From Kiloniella laminariae (GTDB lineage Bacteria > Pseudomonadota > Alphaproteobacteria > Kiloniellales > Kiloniellaceae), in NCBI RefSeq assembly GCF_027214005.1, contig NZ_JAPWGY010000010.1, forward strand, positions 1 through 64,000: a stretch of DNA of 64,000 nucleotides, written 5' to 3'. Position 1 is the first letter of the stretch; every line of letters begins with the position of its first letter. Below are positions 26,980 to 35,991 of this stretch, piece after piece. The translations under genes were made by a program, and so were the position numbers. Under the pieces are notes generated by a model. That model saw only the letters and a list, made by a program, of their open reading frames with translations. It made no database searches and was not told the origin of the DNA.

Positions 26980-28317
26980 TTATATTTCGGCAAAATCTGC
27001 TTCTATGCGCGCCGCTCTATTCAGGGCCCATATGTTATCAGGTCTGTCCTGAAGGCGTTTTTCCAAAAGTTCCCGTGCAGTATCATGACGGTTCGAACGT
27101 ATGGCAGCATCAATGAGCAATCGGTGAAAGACATCTCGCTGGGCATGACTGCCACCGATCTGTTGCAACTGGTCGAATACAGGCAATAAAAGATCCACAC
27201 ACTTCCCGTCCTGCCCGACTTTGCTGGCCTTGATGGCCTTGGCAAGCGGCATGCCGATATGCCGGAAAACGGCCTGTGCTGTTCCGTCACCCTGACTTTT
27301 TTGTTCCATTGTTTCGATGAAACTGTCCGCCGCTAGTTTGTTACCAGCACCAAGAATTGCCAGCAGATAATGGGCATCAGCAAAAGCAAGGCTGTGATCA
27401 TTGACGTGAGTTGCTGATAAACGGGCCATTTCTTCCCATCTATGTCCGACATCAACGCCTTCGAGTTCCAGTCGGTAAAGCAGGGAAACTCCATTGCTGA
27501 TATCCCTGAAATCATCTGTATGATCCTTGCGTATATAATTATCATAAAGGTGAAGAACCTCGTCTTTATGACCCAGCTCTAGATGAAACAGCGCCATATG
27601 CCAGTACATATGAAAGGAAAAATTATTGCAGTTGTCCCAACGATCCTGAAACTGGGAAAGCCAATTCAGGCCCTCTTGAGGGCGAGAAGACATCTCGAGC
27701 ACGTGACCAACAGCATGCGTTCCCCAGGCATCATCCGGTTCTAACTCGACAGCCTGCTTGCCTATTTTCTCGGCTTCGCTGTAAGCCCCGGTTTCTTCCA
27801 GCCCAAAACAGTGACAACCAAGAATAAATCCATAATCCCGGTCATTCTCAGACCAGGCTCTGAGCACTTTTGTTGTTGAGGAACGCATGGCTTTACTTTG
27901 GCCGCGAATAAACTGACAGGCATGGGTCAACTTTACCGTCAAGGCATCAAGCGGGTATTTGCAAAGCAGGTTATCCAGCCTGGATATAGAAAGGTCGAGA
28001 TGACCACTGCACCAATCTTCCAAGGCTTTAAGGAGCTCACTTTCGCGCTGGGTGGCACCTCTTTCGCGCAAGCTCAGTTTTGCTTTAAACAGAGATTCCA
28101 GAGCGACAGGATCTGCTGAGGCCTTTGCCAGCATCTTGTAGAAAAAACCTTTGGCAATCAAAGCTATGAGCAGTTGAGGGTCTGTTTCAAGTGTCGTTCC
28201 GAGTGCCTCTGGGGTCTTTTTGGAATGTGCCAAAAAGAGAGAAACCGTATTGTCGAATTGGTCTACAGCGAGCTGGCTTAAAGCGGTTACTTCATGACCA
28301 CGGCAATCAAACAGCAC
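26980..28317 (-). CDS. TTC38-family tetratricopeptide protein (copy 2)
   Basis: This 445-residue paralogue of the protein at 5654-7039 shares DCRG near the N-terminus, LGCHCFGLEE, HAVGHVLEM, FHMYWHMALFHLELG and IGGSHAQRD. The start is GTG with a strong GGAGG six bases upstream, and the N-terminus aligns with copy 1. It appears cytosolic, with no signal or TM. It is divergent from the YeeE/YedE transporter and convergent with the FAD oxidoreductase. Function is unknown; the family is helical-repeat and probably binds partners or a small molecule. Confidence 0.75.
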   Translation of the reverse strand: MLFDCRGHEVTALSQLAVDQFDNTVSLFLAHSKKTPEALGTTLETDPQLLIALIAKGFFYKMLAKASADPVALESLFKAKLSLRERGATQRESELLKALEDWCSGHLDLSISRLDNLLCKYPLDALTVKLTHACQFIRGQSKAMRSSTTKVLRAWSENDRDYGFILGCHCFGLEETGAYSEAEKIGKQAVELEPDDAWGTHAVGHVLEMSSRPQEGLNWLSQFQDRWDNCNNFSFHMYWHMALFHLELGHKDEVLHLYDNYIRKDHTDDFRDISNGVSLLYRLELEGVDVGHRWEEMARLSATHVNDHSLAFADAHYLLAILGAGNKLAADSFIETMEQKSQGDGTAQAVFRHIGMPLAKAIKASKVGQDGKCVDLLLPVFDQLQQIGGSHAQRDVFHRLLIDAAIRSNRHDTARELLEKRLQDRPDNIWALNRAARIEADFAEI

Positions 28318-28626
28318 AGGAAACCTCCAGATAAAGCAATGAAATTCTTAAATCTCATATGGCACGAGCTGCCCACTGATTTCCAGTGATGAAAATGTGT
28401 TGAGACCCGGCAGAGAGCGGGGTTGTGATCATCGTGATTTGCCTTGCTCACCGCAAACATGAGGATTTCCCGACGATAGTTCCTGAAACTCTGATCTTCG
28501 GGTCTAAAGCGGCACACAGCATTCTGACAAGATTGTGAAAGGAGGTTAACCGGTTTTCAGGCTTATAGTGATCAATACGGGCCACTCTTTATAAAAAAGC
28601 TCGGTTGTTTATTGTACGGGGAAAGC
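28318..28626. other. intergenic region, TTC38-type gene / YeeE transporter
   Basis: These 309 bases separate two divergent genes and presumably carry their promoters. No clear consensus promoter, operator palindrome or small gene stands out. A TGGCACG at 28360-28366 resembles a -24 element but the spacing to the next GC is wrong. Confidence 0.3.
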
Positions 28627-29796
28627 ATGTTTATGCAGAAAAACTCAACACTTGCTTTCAACAGATTCCTACCTCTTGCCTGCTCGCTAGGGGCGGTCGT
28701 CTATCTCGGCATTTTCATCAATGAGCGCGCTGGCCTCGCAGCCGGGATCGGGATTGCTTTGGGTATCTGTCTTTATCACGCTGCTTTTGGTTTCACATCG
28801 GCTTGGCGACGTTTTCTAACAGAGAGGTGGGGCGCGGGGTTGAAGGCTCAGGTGATAATGTTAGCGGTTGTGGTGACCTTGTTTTTTCCGACACTCGATT
28901 CTGGTCATATTTGGGGGCAGAGTGTTTATGGTTTTGTCGCCCCAGCCGGAACCGGTGTCATTGTCGGTGCCTTCCTTTTTGGCATTGGCATGCAAATCGC
29001 CAGTGGCTGTGCCAGTGGAACTCTCTTTACTGTGGGCGGCGGCAGCTTGCGGATGGTTGTTACTTTATTCGCCTTTATGATGGGCTCTGTCCTGGCAACA
29101 CTCAATTTACCGTTCTGGCATGAATTACCCAAACTGGCTCCGATTTCAATGATTTCTCTCTGGGGATGGAAGCTGGCTCTGGCTTTTCATCTCGTGCTTT
29201 TTTGGGGACTTTATCAACTCGTGAAAAAAATGGAGAAAAAGGAAGAACCTTCGACCGGTCATCTGGCCGAGCCAGAAACAACTGGATTTTTACAGAGGAT
29301 TGTTCAGGGACCCTGGCCTCTGGTCCTTGGGGCAGTCGGTCTGGCTGTATTGAACTTTGTTATGCTTGCGACCTTGGGGCACCCTTGGGGAATTACCTCA
29401 GGGATTACCTTCTGGGGTGGAAAACTGGTTACCTTTCTTGGCGCGGATTTGTCTTCGGTGCCTTATTGGAGTGGACAGACAGAGGCACTCCAGGGATCTC
29501 TGTTTAATAATGATGCATCATCCAGCAATATTGGCATTGTTCTTGGGGCTATGAGCGCGGCTGTACTGGCGGGAAAATTTGGGAAGAACCAGAACTTGTC
29601 AGCCCGCGGTATTATTACAGCCCTGATTGGTGGCGTGTTGCTTGGATATGGTGCCCGTCTGGCCTATGGCTGCAATATCGGGGCATTTTTTAGTGGTGTG
29701 GCTTCAGGGAGCCTGCATGGCTGGGTCTGGCTGGTCGCTGCTCTTGCCGGAAATATGGTTGGTATCCGGGTCGTTAAGATTTTTTCCTTACGCTGA
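28627..29796 (+). CDS. YeeE/YedE family (TsuA-like) sulfur-compound transporter
   Basis: The 389-residue polytopic membrane protein has the two cysteine-bearing signature loops of the YeeE/YedE family: GMQIASGCASGTLFTVGGG and YGARLAYGCNIGAFFSGVASG. In the family member TsuA these cysteines relay thiosulfate inward. A frame extension to TTG 28612 exists, but ATG 28627 has GGGGAAA directly upstream. No TusA-like partner gene is adjacent, so the substrate (thiosulfate or another sulfur species) is inferred from family only. Confidence 0.82.
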   Translation: MFMQKNSTLAFNRFLPLACSLGAVVYLGIFINERAGLAAGIGIALGICLYHAAFGFTSAWRRFLTERWGAGLKAQVIMLAVVVTLFFPTLDSGHIWGQSVYGFVAPAGTGVIVGAFLFGIGMQIASGCASGTLFTVGGGSLRMVVTLFAFMMGSVLATLNLPFWHELPKLAPISMISLWGWKLALAFHLVLFWGLYQLVKKMEKKEEPSTGHLAEPETTGFLQRIVQGPWPLVLGAVGLAVLNFVMLATLGHPWGITSGITFWGGKLVTFLGADLSSVPYWSGQTEALQGSLFNNDASSSNIGIVLGAMSAAVLAGKFGKNQNLSARGIITALIGGVLLGYGARLAYGCNIGAFFSGVASGSLHGWVWLVAALAGNMVGIRVVKIFSLR

Positions 29797-29823
29797 GCTT
29801 ATGCCAAAGTCTCTCTTGAAATA

Positions 29824-30900
29824 TCAGGTGTAGCTGCCGACCAGCGTAAATTCTTCTCCTCCGATACCTCTTTTAAACGTGGTGACGCCTGCAGCATCCT
29901 GTGGGTTGATCCCCCCCAGATCCAGCCAGTTAACCTGTCGTTTTTTTAGTTCCATTATACTGTGCCAAATAAGAAAATTATGGGCTCTTTTTCCCCGACC
30001 TGCCGGGCTGTTCCAGCCAACGAGATAGGTTGCACCGGCTTCGTGTAAAAAAATCAGCACGGCACCAATCGGGGTGTTGCCGTCCAGGGCACGTAACAGC
30101 AACATGTCATCACGATCTTTAGTGAAGCGTTTCAGGTGGGCAACCAGTGCCGGGCTTGGTCCCCTGAACTCTTTCAAGAGTTTGTCTGTCTCACTTAATT
30201 TCAAGAGCCAGTTGAGATGCTTGCCCTCTGTATCAATTTCAAGAGTCAGTCCTTTTTTCAGAGATTGATTGAGAGGATTGCGCCAGTTCGACTTCAGGTT
30301 GGCGCGCAAAACCTCTTCTTCCTGGGAAAGATCGAGCCAGATAGAGCTGTACCCCTCTGTATCGATGCGCTTGAAACCAGCTTCTTCCAGGAGGTGCCGG
30401 TTTTCTGACGTATCCGGCAATTCCGGTAAAAAATAGGTAAAACGCCACGGGCGGGCAGGATACCGGGTTCTTATTTCCTTCCAGAAAACCTCATAAACGC
30501 AATCGGGCAAAGCTTGTTCCAGCCAGAGTGGTCCACGATAGAGTCGAACCTTCTGGAACAGCCCCATTAGTCTCTGTTCCAGAACCTGACAGATACCGAC
30601 AATACGGCCTTTATATGAAATGGTGGCAAACTGTCCCGTCATGCGTTCTGTAATGAGGATTGCCTGTGCGTAAGGCCAGCTTTGTAACAGGTTGGATTTT
30701 CCTGATTTTCGAACTAGCTCCCGCCATTGCCTGACTGAAATCTTGTTCCATTGTATTTCTACTGAATTTTCTTGGCTGTAATCAGGCATTACTTTTCCGC
30801 TATTTACGAGCTTCGCTTTATTATCCATAATAGGTAAGTATGGGATTTGTAAATGATTTCCGAGCGATTTCGTGCTATTCCTATAACTTGACAGATTCAA
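29824..30900 (-). CDS. FemAB/BioF2-like GNAT acyltransferase
   Basis: The 358-residue protein resembles the FemAB peptidoglycan-bridge family and the Acetyltransf_6 (BioF2-like) domain: an N-terminal GNAT half with SWPYAQA at about 74-80, and a C-terminal GNAT with GNTPIGAVLIFLHEAGATYLVGWNSP and WLDLGGINP. Members transfer aminoacyl or acyl groups to cell-envelope or exopolysaccharide precursors. The first 37 residues look unlike the family, so translation may start at M25 or M38. It is divergent from the PilZ gene with only 22 bases between the ORFs. Confidence 0.65.
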   Translation of the reverse strand: MNLSSYRNSTKSLGNHLQIPYLPIMDNKAKLVNSGKVMPDYSQENSVEIQWNKISVRQWRELVRKSGKSNLLQSWPYAQAILITERMTGQFATISYKGRIVGICQVLEQRLMGLFQKVRLYRGPLWLEQALPDCVYEVFWKEIRTRYPARPWRFTYFLPELPDTSENRHLLEEAGFKRIDTEGYSSIWLDLSQEEEVLRANLKSNWRNPLNQSLKKGLTLEIDTEGKHLNWLLKLSETDKLLKEFRGPSPALVAHLKRFTKDRDDMLLLRALDGNTPIGAVLIFLHEAGATYLVGWNSPAGRGKRAHNFLIWHSIMELKKRQVNWLDLGGINPQDAAGVTTFKRGIGGEEFTLVGSYT

Positions 30901-30922
30901 TTATTACAGGGCTTTCAGCGTA

Positions 30923-31342
30923 ATGGCCAAGGTTGTTGCCGTATATAACAAAGAACGAAGACGGGATCACCGTCGCGCTGTAAAAATGGCAGCGATACTG
31001 AAGGGATTTGATGCCAGAATCAAAGGTGTCATGGTCACTATTCGGGATATCAGTCCCGGTGGAGTTGGCCTGACGGGAGAAGAGCCAGATCTTTCCGATT
31101 TTAATGATATGGATGTTATTCTGAATCAGGCGGGGGAAAAGATTGATCTCAGTACCCTTGATCTGAAAGTTGGTGATATTACCACACTTGAGATCCTTTT
31201 GACGACAGATGAGCCTTTTGTCATCGATGTCGAGATCAGACGGGCAGATAACGCTTCAGGTAACCTTGGGGCACGGTTTGTTAATATCGGCAATCGGGCA
31301 TTTAGTACGCTTGAGAAAATTGTTTTGGGACGCATCCGTTAA
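30923..31342 (+). CDS. PilZ-domain protein, probable c-di-GMP receptor
   Basis: The 139-residue single-domain protein carries both PilZ binding elements: an arginine-rich N-terminal stretch ERRRDHRRAV (RxxxR) at about 11-20 and DISPGGVGL (D/N-x-S-x-x-G) at about 42-50. Such proteins bind cyclic di-GMP and signal to motility or exopolysaccharide machinery. A terminator follows at 31382-31407. No effector gene is clearly attached, though the divergent FemAB-like gene could be functionally related. Confidence 0.8.
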   Translation: MAKVVAVYNKERRRDHRRAVKMAAILKGFDARIKGVMVTIRDISPGGVGLTGEEPDLSDFNDMDVILNQAGEKIDLSTLDLKVGDITTLEILLTTDEPFVIDVEIRRADNASGNLGARFVNIGNRAFSTLEKIVLGRIR

Positions 31343-31379
31343 GATTATCCCTTTTTATTGTGACTGAGATTACAAGCTA

Positions 31380-33380
31380 TCAGGCCGCCAGAACCGGGCG
31401 GCCTTTTGCTATGGCAACGATACGGCTTTCAATGAAAAGCTTGTCACCTCCTGCATCAAGGATGATTTTGTCTTTGCGGGTTATATTGACTTTTACTTCA
31501 GCCGCACCACAGGCAAGAGCCAGATCCCGTACTTGCTGATCTGCAGTGTCGGTGGCAAAAGTCGCTGCAAGTTCCAGATCGGTAAAATCTTTCTGGGCGC
31601 CGCTAATATGAACGCGATAACGGCCTTTTTCAGGTGACGAAATCAAGGCTTTGACATTTTGAACGACCCCGCCAGCAACGGCACCAACAGCATTGGTTAC
31701 CTCGGCATGCTCTGGCACCGAGAGCCTGGTGTTGAGGCGTTTGGCAACATCTGGATAATACGTGGCTGCCGGGGCTCCAATGGCGACTATAGGCCGTCCA
31801 AGCTGAAGACTGAAGTTGATCAGGGGTGACTTTTTTTCGGCCTGTTTGTCACGCAGAGCATTGTCGATCAGGTTTTGTCCAAGTTGCTGCTCTTTACTGA
31901 GAGGTGGATAACCTTCTTCGGACATGGCAGATTCAAGAATGGTTGTTCCCGAACGGGTGACGGTTTTTTCGTAAATTTTTTCGGCCAGTTCTTTTACCGT
32001 GACATTCCGGAAAATGTTCTCTCGGTTGGCGAAACGAAGGAAAAGCTGAGCAGAGAGTTCTGCCCCCTTAACGTCCCATGATTGATGACGATTTAACAAA
32101 TGGCTGGCATCACTGGGGGTTAGGCCCGAATAGATAACCAGCCCACGATCAACAAGCCGCTGTAGGGGCGGGATCATGGCAGGTCTTTCGGCCAATTCAT
32201 TCAAAGCGACAGGACCATCTTTCAGGAGAGTCCAGATCTCTGCCTCCATGCGGGAGAGGCTGGTTTCGCCCGTGTCGAGCTTGCGAAGGCGCAGAACAAA
32301 ACGTCCATCTGTCGGACGAATACGGTCTGACTTCAATTGCTTCTGCATGACATCGAGAACTTCTGGACACTGCAGAGCCAGCAAGCTGATCGGTTGAACC
32401 CGTCTGGGACCAACAGTAAGCTTGGCCTTGCCCAATTCAAGGGTCACTTCACTGTCACCCCCGAGGCCGAAGGTGTGAACGGCCACAGCCTCGACCATTG
32501 TACGCCATCCTCCAACCAGAGCACCCTGATCATTCAAGAGAGGTTGTCCGTCTTCAAGAATTGCAATGTCCGTTGTTGTTCCCCCCATGTCGACCACGAA
32601 AACATCTTTTTCCCCCGAGAGAAAATGTGCTCCGACAACAGAGGCGGCGGGACCGGAAAGAATGGTTTCTACTGGTCGGTTAAGCGCAGTTTCAGCTGTA
32701 ATAAGCGATCCATCCCCCTTGACGACCATTAAAGGTGCTTTGATATTTTTTTGTTCCAGCATGGTGCCAACAGCCAGGATCAACTGTTGAAGCTGAGGAA
32801 TCAGACGGGCATTGAGAACAGCGGTCAAAGCACGGCGAGGGGCGTCAAGACTGGAGGTGAGTTCATGCGCGCAGGTCACAGGCAATCCTGTTTCTTCGCG
32901 AATTAGCGTTCTTACAGTTTCTTCATGGGCTGCATTTCGTACTGAAAAATAACCCGCCACGGCAAAGGCAGCTACCTTTGGGCCTTGTTCCTGTACCGTT
33001 TTCCTGACGAGTTCAATATCCAGTGGAGCTTGCTCATCCCCCATAGACGTATGACCGCCCCGAACAAAAACATAAGGATTTTTGCCGATGGCTTCGCCAA
33101 GATTGGAGCGCATCAGAGAACCTTCATCGTAACCGATCATGATAAGGCACACGGGACTGCCATGAGATTCAACAATCGCATTGGTGGCCAGGGTTGTCGA
33201 AAGGGAAACCATCCGGATTTCCTCACCGCTCCCAGGCAAGATGGCATCTACGGCCTTGCATATACCAATAGAAAGATCGTGTTTTGTTGTCAGGGACTTG
33301 GAGGTTTTGAGGACACCGTCTTCTTCAGTGAAAAGAACAGCATCGGTGTAGGTTCCCCCGGTATCAATCCCCAGCAGCAT
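31380..33380 (-). CDS. hydantoinase/oxoprolinase HyuA-family protein (orphan)
   Basis: The 666-residue HyuA-like protein has the N-terminal nucleotide-binding motif LGIDTGGTYTDAVLF (about 3-17) and the central GGTTTDIAIL motif typical of ATP-dependent hydantoinases and 5-oxoprolinases. A stretch near residues 380-440 (SLSRMEAEIWTLLKDGP and following) looks like an inserted winged-helix-type segment. ATG 33380 follows AAAGGA; the GTG at 33395 lies within that ribosome site. There is no HyuB partner in the window, which is unusual for an active N-methylhydantoinase. It precedes an EamA exporter gene in the opposite order of transcription. Confidence 0.72.
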   Translation of the reverse strand: MLLGIDTGGTYTDAVLFTEEDGVLKTSKSLTTKHDLSIGICKAVDAILPGSGEEIRMVSLSTTLATNAIVESHGSPVCLIMIGYDEGSLMRSNLGEAIGKNPYVFVRGGHTSMGDEQAPLDIELVRKTVQEQGPKVAAFAVAGYFSVRNAAHEETVRTLIREETGLPVTCAHELTSSLDAPRRALTAVLNARLIPQLQQLILAVGTMLEQKNIKAPLMVVKGDGSLITAETALNRPVETILSGPAASVVGAHFLSGEKDVFVVDMGGTTTDIAILEDGQPLLNDQGALVGGWRTMVEAVAVHTFGLGGDSEVTLELGKAKLTVGPRRVQPISLLALQCPEVLDVMQKQLKSDRIRPTDGRFVLRLRKLDTGETSLSRMEAEIWTLLKDGPVALNELAERPAMIPPLQRLVDRGLVIYSGLTPSDASHLLNRHQSWDVKGAELSAQLFLRFANRENIFRNVTVKELAEKIYEKTVTRSGTTILESAMSEEGYPPLSKEQQLGQNLIDNALRDKQAEKKSPLINFSLQLGRPIVAIGAPAATYYPDVAKRLNTRLSVPEHAEVTNAVGAVAGGVVQNVKALISSPEKGRYRVHISGAQKDFTDLELAATFATDTADQQVRDLALACGAAEVKVNITRKDKIILDAGGDKLFIESRIVAIAKGRPVLAA
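31382..31407 (+). terminator. rho-independent terminator of the PilZ gene, inside the hyuA-like 3' end
   Basis: AGGCCGCC (31382-31389) and GGCGGCCT (31397-31404) form an 8-bp stem with a 7-base loop followed by a T-run on the plus strand. It ends transcription of the PilZ gene while overlapping the last codons of the convergent hydantoinase-like gene. Confidence 0.65.
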
Positions 33381-33504
33381 TATCAATCCTTTCACTTGCC
33401 CGACAGGTAACGATTCGCATAAAGCAGTGGCAAAGTCCTAGCAAATAACCCGGATAATTACTGTACTAAAAACGACGAGGACCCAAGACGCAGAAAGATA
33501 AAAA

Positions 33505-34410
33505 CTATTTTTTCCATTTTATAAGGCCCAGCGCGCCAACCATGCCGATGGTAACAACACAAACCCCGGCAAACTCCAGTACTGAAAGACTTTCGCCAAG
33601 GATTGGATAGGCAAGCAGGACAGCTATACCGGGAACCAGTGCGGCAAAGACCGCACCACGGGCGGCCCCCAACAGCGAGACGGCCTTGGTATAGAACAGC
33701 AAGGCTAGAAAAGCAGAACCAACACCCTGAAAAAGCGCCTGAAAAATAACCTCGTTTCCCGGAGCGGTAAATATTTTGGGTTCGCCAAGGGTAAAATATA
33801 ACGGCAGATAGAGAATCATGGAAATGACGGCAACAAGGGCTGTTGCATGCAAAGGGTCAGCCTTGAAATATTTGCTGCCGACGGTGTAACAGGCCCAACA
33901 GGCTCCTCCAGCCACAAACAGTAGATCTCCGACCCATTGATCTTGTCTCTGGCTCGAGATCAGGGCCTGTCCTCCCAAAAGCGCAACGCCAAGGATAATC
34001 ACGATCAGGCCGATAATCCGGGTGCGATCCGGGCGATCACCTAAAATCAGCCAGCTGCCGATTGTCGAGATTGTCATCATAGAGCTGGGGGCGATAATTC
34101 CCATGTGGCTGGCCGGAGCATAGGTCATACCAGCAACAGTAATCAGCATGTAGGGAACGCCAGCACCAAAGGCGAGAATGAGTGCACCAATCCAACCGAT
34201 CCCCCGCACGCCCCGCTTTATAATCAGTGGCAGCAGGAGAACTCCTGCCACGCCAAAACGCAGGGCCGTGATGTCGTAGGCGGTCAAGGTCTGTTCCCTG
34301 AGGCCCAGGCTGGACACCACGGGCCAGGCACCCCAGAGAAGTGCGGCAAGCAAACCATAACAGATCCCGGGCACAGCCGGATTGTTTTCGACCTTTAGAC
34401 TGGCGAACAT
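33505..34410 (-). CDS. EamA/DMT-superfamily exporter
   Basis: The 301-residue protein has ten hydrophobic segments arranged as two EamA repeats, with the family-like start YGLLAALLWGAWPVVSSLGL. Members export amino acids or metabolites. The gene is divergent from an Lrp/AsnC regulator, a pairing that usually means the regulator controls the exporter in response to an amino acid. A palindrome lies in the shared intergenic region. Confidence 0.8.
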   Translation of the reverse strand: MFASLKVENNPAVPGICYGLLAALLWGAWPVVSSLGLREQTLTAYDITALRFGVAGVLLLPLIIKRGVRGIGWIGALILAFGAGVPYMLITVAGMTYAPASHMGIIAPSSMMTISTIGSWLILGDRPDRTRIIGLIVIILGVALLGGQALISSQRQDQWVGDLLFVAGGACWACYTVGSKYFKADPLHATALVAVISMILYLPLYFTLGEPKIFTAPGNEVIFQALFQGVGSAFLALLFYTKAVSLLGAARGAVFAALVPGIAVLLAYPILGESLSVLEFAGVCVVTIGMVGALGLIKWKK

Positions 34411-34529
34411 AGTATTATACCTGAAGTTAGCGGGAAGGGCTTTGCCCAGAGCAGAACAGGAAGTAGGTTAGGATAGATTGATTGAGGATATACTGCATTA
34501 GACATCAAGTTCGGGTATAAATTATGCAA

Positions 34530-34541
34530 AATATCGATATT
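34530..34541. promoter_or_regulatory. candidate Lrp-family operator palindrome
   Basis: AATATCGATATT is a perfect 12-base palindrome centred about 30 bases before the Lrp-type gene start and in the spacer shared with the EamA exporter. AT-rich palindromes are typical Lrp/AsnC targets. The assignment rests on position only. Confidence 0.4.
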
Positions 34542-34564
34542 CTGAGGGTAAAATCGGTGATGCC

Positions 34565-35026
34565 ATGGAAATAGATGGTTTTGATCGTTCTATTTTGCGG
34601 TGCCTGCAGCAGAGTACCCGTTTTACCTCTGAGCAAATCGCCGAGAAAGTTGGCCTCTCGGCAACAGCCTGTCAACGCCGGATCAAACGCTTGCGTGATA
34701 CTGGGGCAATTGAACGGGAAGTCGCTGTATTATCCCCGGGGGCTGTGGGAAATCAACTGACGCTGTTGGTTCAGATTGTTGTCAAACGGGGACGCTCAGA
34801 TGTTATCGATGCCTTTAAACGCGACATGCAGGCTCTTCCCGAAGTACAGCAATGTTATTATGTGACCGGATCTTTCGACTTTATTATGATTGTGACAGCT
34901 TCGGATATTACCGAGTATGAGCATTTCACTCGACGGGCATTTTTTGACAATCCGTGTATTCAGGAATTTACCACGACGGTGGTAATGGAGCGGGTAAAGG
35001 TCGGTCTGGAATATCCCGTAAAGTAA
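34565..35026 (+). CDS. Lrp/AsnC-family transcriptional regulator
   Basis: The 153-residue protein has an N-terminal helix-turn-helix (FTSEQIAEKVGLSATACQRRIKRLRDTGAIER) and a C-terminal RAM effector domain with VTGSFDFIMIVTASDITEYEHF. It likely binds an amino acid and regulates the divergent EamA exporter and itself. A short inverted repeat GTAAAG-N6-CTTTAC straddles its stop codon, a poor terminator. Confidence 0.85.
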   Translation: MEIDGFDRSILRCLQQSTRFTSEQIAEKVGLSATACQRRIKRLRDTGAIEREVAVLSPGAVGNQLTLLVQIVVKRGRSDVIDAFKRDMQALPEVQQCYYVTGSFDFIMIVTASDITEYEHFTRRAFFDNPCIQEFTTTVVMERVKVGLEYPVK

Positions 35027-35086
35027 TTCCTTTACCTTCAGGCCCACTGTTTTTTTGAACATAAAGGTATTCGGGACATATATGGA

Positions 35087-35725
35087 TTACGTCCCCCAAA
35101 ATTCATTCCACTCGGATGATACTGATAAAACCTTTGCCATTGCCTGATATCCCTTTGCATTGGAATGCAGGCCGTCGTTTTCGTTTAAACCGGCCAGATA
35201 TTCCGGACTGTTTTGCAAGAGAGAGAACAGGTCGATATAAGGGATTTTTTCTTCAACACAGACGTGTTGATAGCCTTCGGAGCCAGTCGCGAGGGTTTGG
35301 TTGTTAAAATAAAACATCATATTTGTCAGAGGCGAGAGTACCGGCATTTTTGTTTCTTCTACCGGTGTTGGCCCCAGAGCCAGAACCGGGGCCACTTCTC
35401 TGAGGCGCAGAGCCAACTCGCGGAATTGTTTGAAGGCCCGATGGGGCGGTGTTCTCGGCAGATTGCCATCCAGAGTTGCGAAATCATTTGATCCTGAGGC
35501 AAAGACAATCCCGATATCTGTAGAATTGCCAAGCCGTGCCAAACACTCTTCGACCGCCCGTTTTGCGATTTCCCGAATGGTTTGTCCTCTGACACCAAGA
35601 TTATAATGAATGAAATCCCTGCCCCTTTTGCTTTCCAGTAAAGCGAGGCGGCCGGGCAGCCCCAGCTTTTCACTGTCGCCCATGCCTTCCATAACGGAAG
35701 CACCAACAAAACATATCCGCTTCAT
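35087..35725 (-). CDS. SGNH/GDSL-type esterase or lipase
   Basis: The 212-residue SGNH hydrolase has block I FVGASVMEG with the nucleophile serine S10 (GAS in place of GDS), a glycine block in GVRGQTIREIAKRA, the asparagine block ASGSNDFA, and the catalytic DGLHSNAKG near residue 192. No signal peptide is visible, so it is probably cytoplasmic. Substrate unknown; family members hydrolyse acyl esters, lysophospholipids or acylated carbohydrates. It is convergent with the Lrp-type gene. Confidence 0.78.
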   Translation of the reverse strand: MKRICFVGASVMEGMGDSEKLGLPGRLALLESKRGRDFIHYNLGVRGQTIREIAKRAVEECLARLGNSTDIGIVFASGSNDFATLDGNLPRTPPHRAFKQFRELALRLREVAPVLALGPTPVEETKMPVLSPLTNMMFYFNNQTLATGSEGYQHVCVEEKIPYIDLFSLLQNSPEYLAGLNENDGLHSNAKGYQAMAKVLSVSSEWNEFWGT

Positions 35726-35991
35726 AAGGTATTCTTCATAGACTTGACACTCGATACGCTTAAATCGCTCATTTCATTTCTCTGCCATAAAAACATAAAT
35801 ATCTCAAAATTTATAACTCACAACAGTAGCTTACAATTTTTTATACATATAAACGGCTGGATCACATCTACACGCATCGTTGAGGCCCTGAGCAAACCAC
35901 GGAATAACACCTGTGGTTTCGACTTAAATCATTGTGAGATCTTGATCCTTGGTTAGCTCTACCACCTCCACCATTAGAATTTTGGCGACAT
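35726..35991. other. 266-base gap without a supported gene
   Basis: The left half is AT-rich. A 9-bp hairpin AAACCACGG/CTGTGGTTT (35894-35902 with 35911-35919, one G-U) lies in the middle but has no U-tract on either strand. A string near 35950-35973 looks superficially like part of a tRNA D-arm, but no cloverleaf can be built. Confidence 0.3.

Noticed and set aside
28360-28372. TGGCACG followed by GC, resembling a sigma-54 promoter
   Set aside because: Only eight bases separate the GG and GC dinucleotides instead of ten, and no enhancer-binding regulator is adjacent.
35950-35973. String resembling part of a tRNA D-arm and a CCA end
   Set aside because: No acceptor, anticodon and T-arm set can be paired on either strand within 90 bases, and no integrase or attachment repeat is nearby.
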